In this document: positions 44,566 to 57,550 of the stretch, piece by piece
Numbering within the stretch: the stretch's first letter is position 1
Layout of the letters: each line of letters begins with the position of its first letter
Assembly (NCBI RefSeq): GCF_050947875.1
Contig: NC_134577.1
Coordinates: 69,568,639-69,632,638 of the forward strand
Direction of reading: 5' to 3'
Length of the DNA: 64,000 bases
Source: Dermacentor variabilis
Lineage: Eukaryota > Arthropoda > Arachnida > Ixodida > Ixodidae
Program-made: the position numbers and the translations under genes
Notes under the pieces: model-generated
Databases searched by the model: none
What the model saw: the letters and a program-made list of their open reading frames with translations, nothing else
What the model was told of the DNA's origin: nothing

Positions 44566-47500
44566 GGCACAGATGCCTGAAAATGAGACTGAAAACCTGA
44601 AGAAAAAGATTTGGGAATGGGGGCTCAAGTATTGCATATGTAAAAATTAGATACTTTTCTTTCTCTTCTTTTCTTACATTTCAACTCTGTATAAACAAAT
44701 TTGTTTGTATAGCATGCAAATGGATGTTAGATAGCATGCAAATATACAGATAGCATGTGTTGCAAATATACAGGTTACTTTTGTTTTATAAATGCATGTT
44801 GGCTTCTTAAATCTTAATATAAGCCACAGTGTTCCCTGCCTCAGCATTCCCACTTTCTTCATTTTAACACGGTCAATTTGCAATAATTCAAGCTGGGATG
44901 ATTCAGAATTTGTGAAAAAAATTCAAACAAATGTAGAAATTTAATTTGACCCGCTGGATTTTCGGTGCACCTTAAAAGCTTCCCAGTTCAACCAATCAGA
45001 CTTCTGGCTTCCCATGACAAACCATTGCAGAAGTAATCTTCACAGGATATTGAAATTGCTTAGCTTCAATTAGAAACTTAATAGCTTCATGTATTGACAT
45101 TGTTGTCAAAAACATAACCATTGCTCTAATCCCTGCTAATAAGCAAACTCCCTTTTGTGTTTGCAAATACCAAATTTTACATGTGACTTTACATGAAGAA
45201 ACACCAAAATTTCATCTATGCAAGCATCCCTTCATACATGAAGCCATAGTCTTTATCTTGAACCACCAATAATTCAAGCTACCAATGAAAGCAGCAGGAA
45301 CGTATCATCTGAGTGGGCTTGAATTAGCCTGAGTTGGCTGTTGTAATTAATGAGTATCTAGGGGAGAGGAGAGGGCACTGACGATGGATGATGAATGCGC
45401 CGACGCATTTGTTTTATTTAAGGATTCCAACAGCTCGCGGAGACCCTGTTCTGAAGTGCAAACATTGTTTAGTGGTTCCGACTTTTTTGTTCATAGCCAG
45501 GTTGATTGTTGACGAGCCAAATGATGTGTATATTGGTCCATGTGCATGAAGTTATGAGTGGCATACCAGGAGGCTTAACTCGATGGCGCAAGAGCAGCTG
45601 CTTGACAAGTACTGGGAAAGCGCGCACATCACTTCGTCATGGAGCGTTCACTCGTTACTACAGAGCACACACATTCCCCCGAAGTTCCTGTTTATAACTG
45701 TAGTTCTTTGTTGTCGCCATTTTCCCGGCTCTCTTTTTTGAGAGCCCTGCCCCACCTTGAAACATTTTTCTTTCTGCTGTTGCAGTTCCAAGAAACCAAT
45801 TCCTGCTGTTCACCATCCCTTGGCTTGCATCGACTTTTGGCCATTTAGTCAAACATGCATGTACACTATGTAAACCTGTATGGAGTGGGGACGCTTTGTG
45901 TTCGCGAGAGCTCATCGTTCTGGCCTATGTGCTGAAATTGGAAAGAGACGCAAATCCAGCACATTGCCCCCAAGATTCTCAGTGCGTTGATGATGTTGCT
46001 TAATCTTGGAGGTCGTGCGTGCCGAGGAGCCATGATGGCTCTCGACATTCTAGGTTCTGCGTCGTTCCCAGCAAATAAGAATAGAGATGCGTTTTGTTTT
46101 TCCTTTTTTTTATGTCAAGGACGTCTGTTTTCGAGAGCGTTTGTAATGCGTCCACTGGTATTTTGAGCATAAAATTTTGCATGGAGGCTGCTATACGTCT
46201 ACACTATTGGAAACTAGGCTTTTTACTCAGCCCAGAATTTCTTTGCAGTTGGACTATAAGTGTAGGAATACTACTTAGCAGGTGCCAGCATGATGTGGTT
46301 TGAACGCTTCCTTCTACAGTGGCGGTTCAAAGGCCAATTAGGTGATGTCCTTGACATTAAGCTGCTCTGTACGCAAGTGTTAAAGAGGCCCCAAAGTATC
46401 CTTTCCTGACTGTTTTTTTTGTTCCTGGAGCCTTTCCCTCTTCTGTTGTCATAACAAGCATGCTAAATGGAAGTGATGTGAAGGTGTCATTTCAATATCC
46501 TCAGAGAGCCACCGACGACTGTGGTGCGATTTTACCTTCCCTTTTGTCCATCTGCTTTTAGATGCTTTGGGTAGAAAGTGTCCATTGTTGCCTTCTGTCT
46601 TCAGCGATGCAATAGAAGGCCCTTCAGACACCACAGCGCCAACAAGAGATTACAAAGATGAGACCAAGACTGGGCAACACAAGAAGCATGCAGAGGGCAC
46701 TTGCCGCTGGAATAACACTGGTGCTAAGGCTGCACAGGGCTCATTCTCTTAAACATGCTGTGCTTATGTAAACAGACGGGGCCTAGTGCAGACGGTGAGA
46801 GCAGACGAATGCGTTGACCTTTTCTTGTTTTTCGCTGTTCTCTACCTTGAGCAACAATCTTTGCAAAGGAACTTTCAGAAAACTCTGCCATTTCCATTAA
46901 TCTTGCCTTCTGAGAAAAAGTGATGCCAGTAGAGTGTGTTGTGATTTTTTTGCCAGTAGTGAATGTAATGGCGGTGCTGCCGCATCTTTGTGATTTCGTC
47001 CTCTGAAGTTTGTCTGTAGTAACACTGTGTTCCATCGAGCTATTATGTGCATACAGAAATTATTTCCTATGCAGTACAGTGGGTGCTAACAAGAATGCCT
47101 GCATTGTCGCTTTGCTGATGGTGCATTTTGTTGTCCGTTCACTCATGACGTCCCGACTTAATTCTGGAGGTAGCACACTTCGTGTCTCGTTCAACTGGTG
47201 CAGCATGGCGGCATTTATGTGCTGCCACTAGTGTCACACGGTGCAGGCTCCATACAAAACAAACTGCAGTGCTGTAGAGTTCGGTGCTATCATTGCTAGA
47301 GGTAAGCCTGGTGCAGAAATTATTAAGCCACCGTAGGAATTGCTAGTAGTATGTGAATTTCTTTGCGACTTTGCGTGGATTTGTTGAGAACACAGATTAC
47401 AGCTTCATCCCTTGTTCACTTCTGTTGTATTCCAGCCTGACATTGCCTTTTTGAACTGTCAGGTGTTCTACATTTGAAGCTGGTTATTTTGTGCAACTTC

Positions 47501-49784
47501 GAGTGCCTAAGTAAATCATCAAAATTCTGAGCACGTAACAGCCACTATGATTAGTATTTTCTTTTTCTGAACAGTTATCTTCACCACTGTGATTAGTATT
47601 TTTTTTTTCTGAACAGTTATCTTTGTTTGGTAATGTCCTGAAATTCATCTAATCATAAAAATTAAGTGTCTTAATGAGACAAATTTTGCCATGCAACAAG
47701 CTTGCTGTGAAATATGAGCCTCAAGAAGATTACTATAACAATCCATAAGGAGTGAAGTTTAAACAAATCTATATATTTCTCATCATTCTTGTGCTGGCTG
47801 AGCAGCTATACTGCATCGTACTACATCAGGCAGTGCATTCCAACTGCAGAGCCAGATAGGATTCTAAGTGTGAAGTTCTGTGCGCAGCAGCCCCTGCACT
47901 TTGTGTGTGAGGTTGCACAGGCCTTGTGGTGCAGGTTCTGTGTGAGCACCATTGAACTCCTGTGGACTAGTTATCAAAGCGAGTCAAATTGAACTTGTAG
48001 TAGTCTTAACATGCGTACCTGACTAACGCATTTTGCAGTACTATAAAGCTAAAAGAGGCTCAATGACAATAGTGACAGTAGATCAAGGTTGTGGTTCATG
48101 TCCAAAGACAGCATTTGTGCAGTGCCATGTTTATTATGCAATGGGGACGGGAAGGATGCATTTGTTTGGTGAAGGTGATAATCATTTTGCTGAAAAAGCC
48201 ATTTTGAATATAGATGACCACCAACACCAGATTGTGCCCCATGGCGAGATTGCCCACGTTTGTGGGCTTTTTTTATACATGTGATTGTGTGTCTCAGTGC
48301 TGCGACAGGACGCCTGCATTTCGCTGGGTTTTCCAAACAAGCGTGGCTTAGTGTAGTGTAAGCACCACTTCAACTTTAAACACTAAATAAAGGTTTTTAG
48401 ATTAAATTTTGGAAGAGGTAATTTAATGCACTCACACTCTTATTGAAAACCTAGAAGTTTTTTTTACATCCAGAGTATTGAACCATTGCATAGGAGCCTG
48501 TCTTCACCGCCTAGAATCGTGAGAATTTTCGTGTTCCTTGCCTGTCATTTTCCATTGGCCTTGCTTCCACCAAAATAAGAACACTGTGATTAGTTGCTGG
48601 GTTGACATTATGGGTGGGTGCATGTGTATGTTGTATGGCTGTCGCACATACCGAGGTATTAATTAATGAAGTGTAATCAACATGCATCGTGCTTGACACA
48701 ATCCGGACAGCCACGCTATATCTTCGCAATAGAAAGTCATGCGGCTACACTTGGCTTGTTTAGAAGTGTCCTGGATCGAGTGCTTTAAATGGTGGTGTGG
48801 CTTGATACCAAGTACCGTCTCCTGCTTACATGTGCAGAAAAGTCTTTTGTGTGTTGTGGAAAGTACCGATCAGTATGCTCACTGTGAAGGAAGCTGCAGT
48901 GCAGCAGCTTCAAAGTTCGTTTCCCTACCACGTGTTGGCTCTGTTGCTCCCCGCATTTCATTCTTTGCTGCAGCTTTCAGTCCAAAGACGTGTCATACAT
49001 CACCCTCTTGTGCAGTGTGTTTCATAAATCACATGCTCTCGTCACTTTTCTACGTCAAGTGCGTTAATGTGTGCCAGACATCTTCTGCAAGCTATCGATT
49101 GCATCATCTACAAGGACACTAGGATTCCAAGTGTTCCTGTCTTCAGGCTGCCCAGCACAACTTGGCACGGGGCACTCTTATAACGACAAGAAACTTATCA
49201 AGGCCCGAGAAGGGTTCACTAGTTTGCTTGAGAAAGAACTGGAATTTAGAGTTTTGTACATTCAACGAAACAGTCTCTTTGTTACGTGACACCGTCGGTG
49301 TTTGTTTTCGACATCACATGACTGTGCTGCTGCTGTGCACCGTTGAACACCTTGCAATTATGCAACATTTTTTTAGCAGCTCATACTACCCGACGTCGAT
49401 TATCGTGTAACCTCGAGTGCCAAATGTGCCTTGTTGTTCCAGCATCACTTACTGTACAGCTCTTTCTTACAATCTTTTTTTTTTCTTGCCTTGCAAAAGA
49501 TGGAAAGTGCTTTACATGTGTCTGTTGTCCTCCCATTGAAATGAGATTTGCCTATTTGATCAAGAGCATGTTTGGATTTTTCGAGAAATTTGTGCATTGG
49601 TTTACGTAGACTGGTAGTGTTCTCGTTTATCTAGTGCTTTCTTTTGTCAAGTTAGTTTATTTTGATATTGGCTGGTTTAGCAGCTTGTGGTCTCTTGAGA
49701 TTTTCCAGTTTCAGATTGTGCAGTCGTGCCTCTTTTTTTTTTTTTTTAGCAACGGGATGTGAAAGTGGTAATGACGCTCAAGTG

Positions 49785-49790
49785 AATAAA
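49785..49790 (+). terminator. Candidate polyadenylation signal for USP24
   Basis: AATAAA followed by tgatgtacatacattggcat. This would give a 3' UTR of about 6.2 kb. A closer candidate AATAAA is at 48386-48391. Neither can be chosen without transcript data. Confidence 0.25.
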
Positions 49791-51651
49791 TGATGTACAT
49801 ACATTGGCATGGCCTGATCTTGAATTTGCATGTGGTACACAAGAGCTCTGCAGAACATGTTCCGAGAAACACGGTGGGGGCTCCCTTTAAAGAGCAAGGC
49901 TAATGTTGTCAAACTAAAGTGACGCGGTACTGCTTCACAACAGCCGGAGTGTCACTTTTGGTAAGAACAGACTATTTACTAGCGAGAAAGGGATGTCATT
50001 GCAGGACAGGAATGGTGCTGAAAATATATGTATGAATATGTCGCAGAAAATTATTAAACATGTCTGTTTACACACGGTTGGTATGTTGCCACGCGAATGT
50101 TTTTTGTCTTTTATTTATCTCTTTAATCAAGGTAAACAGAGGGAACTTGAAGCGAAGCTTCATGGTCACTTTCTTTTGTGTGTACCAGTCAACACTTGCG
50201 TACCATGCACTAGCTTTTGGCTACAGTTCGCAACTGTTCTTGTGACTTTATTGTAAACTTTTCATCAGATTAAGACTGAATTGAAAAGGTCAATCTTGTT
50301 GGAGTTTTCATTTATACTACCCTTTCATTCTCCTGCCAAGCATTAAGTAGCAGAGTCTATTCCCAGCCTTGCTATCTGCATTCCTATGGGGCTGTGCTTT
50401 GAGTGCTTGTGAACTCTAAGGTAGTTTAAATTTCACAGCTCAGAATTAATCGGGCTGCTTCGAATTCACTTTCCAACTGCTATTTCGCTGCCAGCAGCAA
50501 TAACCTTGATGGGGAAAATGGTCCACAGAGCAAGTAGCAGGAACGTGCAGGCATTTTCAGCTGTGCACATGGCTGATTAATGGGAGCCACTACACAGTCG
50601 CAACCTGGGCGCTAGTTGTGGTTGTTAAAGGAAAAGTGGCTGGGAATACTCTGCCATGGATGTGTCTCATAACTGTTCGCTCAGGCAGACACTTGGACAC
50701 ATGAAACAGAGTGCCGGTATAATGGAGGCGCCCACAAACGCATTCAATACTGTCCCCACACTTCAAACACTACGTGCAGAGTTTTCCTGGCAAACCTGCT
50801 TGCATGGCATGTGGTGGCTCTTGGGAGAATGCTCACATTCTGTGGGATCGTATGAGGAGCCGTCCAGGCAAGCATAGCCAGTCTCTCGTATACCCACAGG
50901 CCTGCGATACTTTGACAAGTCGCTGTTGGCGAGTATTCTAAGATCACAAATGTAAAATCCTTAAATTGGAATACGAACTGAACAAGCAGGACTAGTTGGC
51001 GCATACTTGGGATATTCAGTCTGTTGCAATCTCTTTTCCTTTCCCTTAATTCGGGAGGATTTGTCACAAGGCATGAAAGTCCTACTCGCATTGTGCTGAA
51101 TGTTATCAACTGCAGAGACTAAGTTGTGGATGCTTTGCTCATATTATGTAAATGTCTGCTTGCATCCAAACTTCCCCAACCCTTGCTCCATGTAGGGTGG
51201 TAGAAATAATATTGAAATGATCACCTAGGATGGCTTACTTGGGATCAATGAAAACTAACAGTTTAAAGGCACATGTTAAACCTGCACTTGCCCTTCACAG
51301 GAATTAGTGCAAAACAGCATTTGAAGTGCAAAGACTCGAGGGGCTTAATACGATGGCAATATAATTTTTCAGTATCCATCTAGTGCCACACTGTGAGGCA
51401 AGAGACTCTGTGCTCGGCATTGAATGCTAATTTAATCATTACGTTACAGCAGCAAAGGTTTGACATAACAGTAGCGCATGTCATGGACTAGTGACACTCC
51501 AATACGACAGCCATAGCGACGTCTTTGAAAGCTCTCTACAAGGAACATGAAAGCTTGTTTTCCTGTCGGAGGCTAGACGCGAATGTATTGTAAAAACCAG
51601 AAGCAAGCTTTTACATGTCGGTGCTGGGTGCATTCTACAAAGCCCAGCACA

Positions 51652-51657
51652 TTTATT
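51652..51657 (-). terminator. DDX46: DDX46 polyadenylation signal
   Basis: TTTATT on the plus strand is AATAAA on the DDX46 strand, 88 bases after the stop codon, giving a short 3' UTR. No poly-T stretch follows on the plus strand, so there is no sign of an inserted poly-A tail. Confidence 0.7.
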
Positions 51658-51744
51658 GACAGGCTCAAGAATGAGAATGTGCAGTGGTAGTGTACAACAA
51701 GAACGAGTAGAACATGAAGCTTTCTTCCAGGCCACAAAAGTTCC

Positions 51745-54700
51745 TCACAGCACCTTGTAACGTCCCCTGTTGATGGGTTGGTATGAATGCTGCATTTTGA
51801 CCATCTCTTCCTTGATGAGTCGAATGATCTCGGCCCGTGCTTTGCTGACAGCAAGTTCGCTCGTGCTTTCGATGGCGAGGTACAACTTGCGGTCTCCACC
51901 CTTGGCCTCCTTGCCTGGAGGGTAGTAAGTGCCACGTACCGTGATGCCAGCTTCCGAGTACTCGCTGATCTGGGCCATGGCTTCTTTAGACGTGACCTTC
52001 CACCTCGCTTGCTGGGGGAAGTCATTGATCTCCAGCTCCTCCTCGTACTTCTGGAATCGCTCCTTCTGTGGTGGTGGCTCCGGAGGCTCTTCCTCGATGA
52101 CCTTGGGCTGGTAGTTGAGCTTGGCGTGTAGCTTCTCAGCTCGCTGTTCTGCAAGCGTCTTGGCCGATATCACTGGCGTCGGGAGCTCCGGCACATACTG
52201 TCCACGCATCATAGCCTCGGTCGCCGACTGTGCCGTCATCATGACTTCTGGCGCTGGCGTGGAAGGTGCACTAAAAGTCCGTGTCATGTTGATGCGACAC
52301 GCCAGCATGCGTGCCATCTCCAGCTTCTCGGAGACGGTGCCACTGGGAGCTGCAGTGGCAGTGGCCGCGCCCAGTGGGACAGCAACACCAGGTACAGTAC
52401 CGGGTACACCCGGCACAGCCTGTGCAGGCACTGCTTGTCCGGTAACAGAGGGACCAGGTAAGAGTTCCTTGATGCGCTTCTTGGGTGCAAGCATGGACTC
52501 AATCTCACGGTCAATGTCACCTTCAGCATCTTCATCATCGGAGTCTTGCATGCCAAGCGCAGCTCTCTGGAACTTCTTCTTTTCGGACTTGAGATGCGAT
52601 TCGGCCTCATCAAATTTGAAGCCTTTACCGGAGAATCCGCTGCCTCCCCTAACTTTCTTGCCTTCTGCCTCCTGTCTTGCTTTGTACTCGTCAAAGAGTT
52701 TCTGCAGATCTTCTGGTATGGGGTTACCACTAAGTTCTAGTGCCTTAATGACATCAGCACAGTAACGCCCCTGATCTTCTGTGATGAAAGTGTAAGCGTA
52801 CCCCTTGTTTCCAGCACGTCCTGTCCGACCACAGCGGTGCACATAATCTTCATAGTGGTTTGGGCAATCGAAGTTGACAACGAGAATGAGGTGCTTCACA
52901 TCCAACCCTCTCGCCGCCACGGACGTGGCTATGAGGACGCCAACTTTACCTGCCTTGAAGTCAACAATTGTAGAGTCACGATCAAACTGGTCAATTCCAC
53001 CATGGAGAGCCATGGCATTGTGGGAGGCCTTCATAAGGTCCTTCAAGAGAATGTCCGCATGCTCCTGCTTGTCGACAAACACAATGGCACTGCCTTTATC
53101 CTGGTACAGACCCAAAAGTTCCAGAAGCTTAAAGAACTTGTCGTCTTGGTTGAGAATGACAACGTGCTGTTCCACATCTTTGCACACAACACTCCTTCCG
53201 CCTACCAGGATTTCAATAGGTTTGATTAAGATACGCCTAGCAAGAGCCTCCATCTGCCGCGGAAAGGTAGCGGAAAACATGACAGTCTGCCGGTCGGGAC
53301 GTATAGAGTCAATGATGCGCATCACCTGAGGCTCGAAACCCATGTCAAACATGCGGTCGGCTTCATCCAAGACTACATAAGTGGTCCTACGGAAATTGGT
53401 CACCCTACCATTGTTGGCAGCCAGCATATCAATCATGCGCCCTGGGGTGCAGACAATGATCTCAGCCCCACGTTTTAGGTCCGCAATCTGTTCGGAAATG
53501 CCTGTGCCACCATACACACAAACGACACGCAGGCCAAGCGACTTTGTGAACTTCTTACAATCCTTGGTGATCTGCATGGCAAGCTCTCGAGTCGGAGTCA
53601 TGATGACGGCAATGGGGCCATCGTCATCTTCCAATGGTGCCTGATCCAAGATGTGTCGGAACATGGGCAGAAGGAATGCGAGTGTCTTGCCCGACCCAGT
53701 CTTTGCGATGCCGATTATGTCCCTGCCAGACATCACAGCAGGTATGGCTTGCGCTTGAATGGGAGTGGGCTTCTCGAACCCGTGCTTCTTCAGCAGTTCC
53801 AGCACTTTCTTGCTGACCCCACACTGGGCCCAGTTACGGATGGGCTTGGGGCATCCCTTGCCACGTACCTTGATGCCCTCCAGCTCGGCACGCAGTGTCT
53901 CCACTTCACCCTGCGTCATCTTTGCTTGCTCGGGCACCTCAATGTAAAAATTCTTGCGGAACGGTGCATACGAGATGTCCTCTATAGAGACCGAAACCGG
54001 TTTCTTTGACTTGCCAGCCTGCAGGTTGTTCATAGTCGTTTGCAGGTCTTCTGTCTCCTCTTCAGACGAATACTCCAAGGCGTCAACGTTCTGTTCCATG
54101 AGCTCGCCTTTCTTCTTGTCCTCTTTCTTCTTGGCAACGCCCATGATTACCGTAACCTTGTTGTTAGCCTTCTCGGGCGCGGATGCGGCCGTGGTTCCAT
54201 CCGTCTTGAGCGCCTTGTCTTTTAGCTGCTTCACCTCGTTCTGGATTCCCATCATGTACGCGTCCAAAGGGTCGATGCCGTCGTCCTCCTCCTCTTCCTC
54301 CTGCTTGGCCTGCTCGGCTTCTTTCTTGACCTCGACATCCTCGGTCTTAGAATCGGCATCGCCTTCGTCAGGATCCACCTTTTTCTTCAGCGACGGAAGG
54401 CTGGGTTCGTCGTCTGGGTCGTCCTTGATGGGTGGAGGCGGTCCTGTGTCGTCCTCTTCGTCGTCTTCGAGGCTCCACTTCTTTCCAGGCAAGGCTAGGA
54501 TCAAAGTCGCGGCGACCGCCTCTTCAGTCTTCTTGCGCGCCTGACGCCACTTTTCGATGCGCTCGCGCCGCTTCTGCATTTCCAGGTCGAGTTGCTGCTG
54601 CTGCGCGTTCTTATCTAAGGTGGTGTTTTCGGCAGCGGCGATGGCTCCGGCGACGGCGGCGGCCGCCGCTGCAGCGGCAGCTAGGGCACTCGTGGCGGAC

Positions 54701-55026
54701 GTCGTCTGCTCGCTCTTCTTGTCGTCGCGGTCGTGGCTACGCGAGCGCTTGCCGTCATGACTCTTGGAACGGCGGTCACGGGAGCGCGACCTCGAGTACG
54801 ACCGCGAACGGGAACGGGAGTAGGTCCGTCGGCCGCGCGAACGTGATCGACGGTACCTCTCCCTTGACCGGCGGCGGTCGCGCGACCGGGAGCGTCGGTG
54901 CCGCTCGATGCTCCGGCGCCGTCGGTCACGGCTTCGGGATCGGTTTCGGCGCCGTCGGCTGATCCTCTCGGGAGAACTGGACGAACTCCGAGAGAGCGAT
55001 CGCCGTCTCTTCTTGTCGCGCGCCAT
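51745..55026 (-). CDS. DDX46: DDX46/Prp5 DEAD-box ATP-dependent RNA helicase, single exon
   Basis: A 1,093-residue spliceosomal RNA helicase that, in yeast and animals, remodels U2 snRNP so that it pairs with the branch site. An RS-rich N-terminus (about 1-108) would direct it to nuclear speckles. It is followed by an alanine run (about 114-127), a charged coiled segment, and the Prp5 motif DPLDAYM (252-258). The helicase core shows PTPIQAQAIP (Q motif), AKTGSGKT at 441-448, PTRELA, TPGR, DEAD at 554-557, SAT, ARGLD and HRCGRTGRAG at 730-739, all intact. A long C-terminal domain ends in GRYKVL. Human DDX46 is about 1,030 residues. The start ATG has A at -3. The lack of any intron is unusual beside intron-rich neighbours. 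Convergent with USP24. Confidence 0.95.
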   Translation of the reverse strand: MARDKKRRRSLSRSSSSSPERISRRRRNRSRSRDRRRRSIERHRRSRSRDRRRSRERYRRSRSRGRRTYSRSRSRSYSRSRSRDRRSKSHDGKRSRSHDRDDKKSEQTTSATSALAAAAAAAAAVAGAIAAAENTTLDKNAQQQQLDLEMQKRRERIEKWRQARKKTEEAVAATLILALPGKKWSLEDDEEDDTGPPPPIKDDPDDEPSLPSLKKKVDPDEGDADSKTEDVEVKKEAEQAKQEEEEEDDGIDPLDAYMMGIQNEVKQLKDKALKTDGTTAASAPEKANNKVTVIMGVAKKKEDKKKGELMEQNVDALEYSSEEETEDLQTTMNNLQAGKSKKPVSVSIEDISYAPFRKNFYIEVPEQAKMTQGEVETLRAELEGIKVRGKGCPKPIRNWAQCGVSKKVLELLKKHGFEKPTPIQAQAIPAVMSGRDIIGIAKTGSGKTLAFLLPMFRHILDQAPLEDDDGPIAVIMTPTRELAMQITKDCKKFTKSLGLRVVCVYGGTGISEQIADLKRGAEIIVCTPGRMIDMLAANNGRVTNFRRTTYVVLDEADRMFDMGFEPQVMRIIDSIRPDRQTVMFSATFPRQMEALARRILIKPIEILVGGRSVVCKDVEQHVVILNQDDKFFKLLELLGLYQDKGSAIVFVDKQEHADILLKDLMKASHNAMALHGGIDQFDRDSTIVDFKAGKVGVLIATSVAARGLDVKHLILVVNFDCPNHYEDYVHRCGRTGRAGNKGYAYTFITEDQGRYCADVIKALELSGNPIPEDLQKLFDEYKARQEAEGKKVRGGSGFSGKGFKFDEAESHLKSEKKKFQRAALGMQDSDDEDAEGDIDREIESMLAPKKRIKELLPGPSVTGQAVPAQAVPGVPGTVPGVAVPLGAATATAAPSGTVSEKLEMARMLACRINMTRTFSAPSTPAPEVMMTAQSATEAMMRGQYVPELPTPVISAKTLAEQRAEKLHAKLNYQPKVIEEEPPEPPPQKERFQKYEEELEINDFPQQARWKVTSKEAMAQISEYSEAGITVRGTYYPPGKEAKGGDRKLYLAIESTSELAVSKARAEIIRLIKEEMVKMQHSYQPINRGRYKVL

Positions 55027-55239
55027 TGTCGAGGACAGGGGCGCAGGGAATCCAAAGCTAACTGCTGGTGCGACGCACGCTGCTTGTTTTTAGAACTGAC
55101 ACAACGCGGAACAACCGAGTCAAGTCATGGTCGCGACGACGAGGATGTACGACGAGGTCAACCGCTGTGGAGGACTTACAGACTCGTATCAAGGGCACAC
55201 GACAACACTTCGCCACGATATGCTCATGAACACCTCACA

Positions 55240-55315
55240 AACGAAAAGATTACGTAGGCGCCATTTTGAACGTGTTCCGCAATCGGAAGCGGAACTTCTG
55301 CCAAACGTCGGGTAG
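55240..55315. promoter_or_regulatory. Possible housekeeping promoter element upstream of DDX46
   Basis: GCGCCATTTTG (55258-55268, YY1-like) and GGAAGCGGAA (55285-55294, double ETS-like core) lie about 230-270 bp upstream of the DDX46 start in a CpG-containing stretch with no TATA box. Assignment is by motif only. 55320-57550 otherwise has no supported gene; the small open frames there have no recognised domain. Confidence 0.3.
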
Positions 55316-57061
55316 TAGCCCTTAAAAATCAACTGCAATAATTTTATTAAATATAGTGTTTGTATTTTTTATTATTCATTTTTATATAGACGTTGTTGTT
55401 TTTACTACATTTATATTTCTCTTAATTACTGAGGCGCATTAAGCCAAGCTGAGAAGCTTCAATGGCTTCAATTTCAATCCGAAAGAACGAAAAGGTGCGC
55501 GATTTGAAATGTTCTAGCGCGAGGCCCACGCGTAGTTCAGTTCTGTGGAACGCAGTCGCGCTCAAAATTCTCCATTTATTTCTGAAACAGAGCAAATCGA
55601 CTTGGAGCAAAATTTTCGGTGACGACAAGCGTCAGCACTTCCAGGCTGCACCCACCGAGACGACGTGCTAAAACTCGCAGTGGTAGGTGTTCGCTCCTTC
55701 GCATGGTGTGAGTGATGTACAAAGCATTACGCCTTGTGATTAGCGCACCGAGTTATTACTGCATCCATCGCTACATTCGCATACGTTTGACATTTTAGCA
55801 TCAGGCTATAGTAATGCCGTGGCTATGGAAATGATGCTGTGCCCACCTGTCTGGGCGAGAAATTTTCCGAATCCGCACTCTACGGTGATGGAGTTGTGGC
55901 TTGAAGGCATTGCGTTCGACTGCAACGACACCACTCCCTCCCCTCCTCTGAAATGTGATTGACACTCAAAGGACACATTTTAAACATGTTTTTACATTTG
56001 TATACGCGAACGTGATACACATGAGCTGTACAAGTAAGCATGCCTACTACCCAGATGGCGTACGTTCGTACATTGGTGTTTTCATCGTAATAGCGCTTTA
56101 GCTCCAATATCCTAGCGCAGTGGAATGGCATTTTCAGCGGGATACAACTGTGTCCACACAAATAAAAAAACTGGGGTGTTCCAAAACGCAGATGCATAGC
56201 CAAGACACACTGGATAAGGAGGCCTCAGGGTTTGCTGGTATGCTGTCCCACACGGTCACTACCGGTGCGCAACTACAACGGCTACATTGCAATGTCATCA
56301 TCTTTATTTAACTCTGCACTAGAGGTAGGCGATTGTGTAGAAGGCCACTAGACAGACGAACTCAAAAGCAAGGAACAAGAACGCGACGACATGAGCGTAG
56401 CTGCCCACGTTTCTTGAGGCTAATTGGATCAAACATTTCCGGTTGCGATAGACTTTGTGCCCACTCCGCGACGCTCCAATGTACGATGAGAGCGCGAACT
56501 GACAATATCCTGACGTCCGCGCAAACGTGTTTGTCAACATCCGGGTGCACGTATATCGACGTGCATACGACAACGGGATTAGCTCACTATATGGCGCGCA
56601 TCATGCTCACAGAGCAAAACCCCGGATATCACGTGCTGCACGACGCCGGCCGGCCATCCCGACTAGTCCTGACTTCGCAGCAGCCTCATCTGTGGCAGTT
56701 TCCATAGCTGATACTGACGCCATCCGCTGAGTTTCTATAGCCATCGAAACTGCCACTCAACTCCCTAGCATCCACGTTTCAAGAACATGCGCGGCCAGTC
56801 AGACCCTGTCGTCAACGGAAGCTGTCACCTAGCTCTACTTAGAGATATGGGCCTTGAGATCTGACACTTTACTGGCCAGCGCACATGGTACCTTCGTTCT
56901 CTCTATATGTAGTCAACATTTAATTAGGCGTTTTAACAACAGTAGTGTTAATGTTTCTTTTCTGTCGCCCTTGTGTAACATTGTTGGCTGGACCTCTCAA
57001 TGTGCGTCTGTTTTCCCCACCAAGATACCGCATTTAAAAAACTATCCGTGCCATGTATAGA

Positions 57062-57175
57062 GCAATTAGGTATGTTTCATGCTGGAGCCAATAGCTTCCC
57101 TAAACAGTACAAGTAGGGACAGGTCTCCTTGTTGAAACATTGGCTCCATCCCGAGACATTTCTTTTTCAACACAC
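57062..57175 (+). repeat. Penelope/hammerhead-like repeat (partial)
   Basis: CTTGTTGAAACATTGGCTCC is an 18 of 20 match to the block on the minus strand at 9515-9535. It is preceded by GCTGGAGCCAATAGC, so GGAGCCAAT and ATTGGCTCC form an inverted pair about 70 bp apart. Upstream of the kelch-gene start. Confidence 0.4.
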
Positions 57176-57550
57176 GTTGATTACTTAATCTCCGCATTCC
57201 TGTGAATCTCTAAACCAAATCATAATGTGATTTCTTTCTGCACAATTTCATTCCCACCTTTCACTCCATGACAGAGTGGCAATGTAAAGCTGTGCACTCA
57301 CATCTTCCAGGTGCAACCAGAAGTTGATTCACTGATAAAATGCATGCTTGACTGGTTGATTGATATCATATCAATGTTCTGCTCCTTTATACATGGTGGA
57401 GCTACTCCATAAAAACTGTGAGGTGTTGCACATATTTTACCTGTGCGATGGTTCGCATAGAGTACAAGAGGATTTCGGTGCAGGCTGAGCTTCTAGAGCT
57501 GACAGCTTGGCCCGAGTTCAGTGTTGGCGAATCGAGCAGCAGCATCAACC

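Larger units (their letters stand above)
43583..51640. other. USP24 3' UTR/intergenic region, no further gene supported
   Basis: About 8 kb between the USP24 stop and the DDX46 transcript end. It holds a diverged tandem repeat (44155-44565), a small duplicated block (47542-47626) and candidate plus-strand AATAAA signals at 48386 and 49785. The open frames are short and show no domain. A long USP24 3' UTR is possible. Confidence 0.6.

Noticed and set aside
51573..52154. 193-codon minus-strand frame and several plus-strand frames over DDX46 (52115-52765, 53954-54544, 54432-54962)
   Set aside because: All overlap the DDX46 coding sequence in other frames; the long clean frame with helicase motifs explains the composition.
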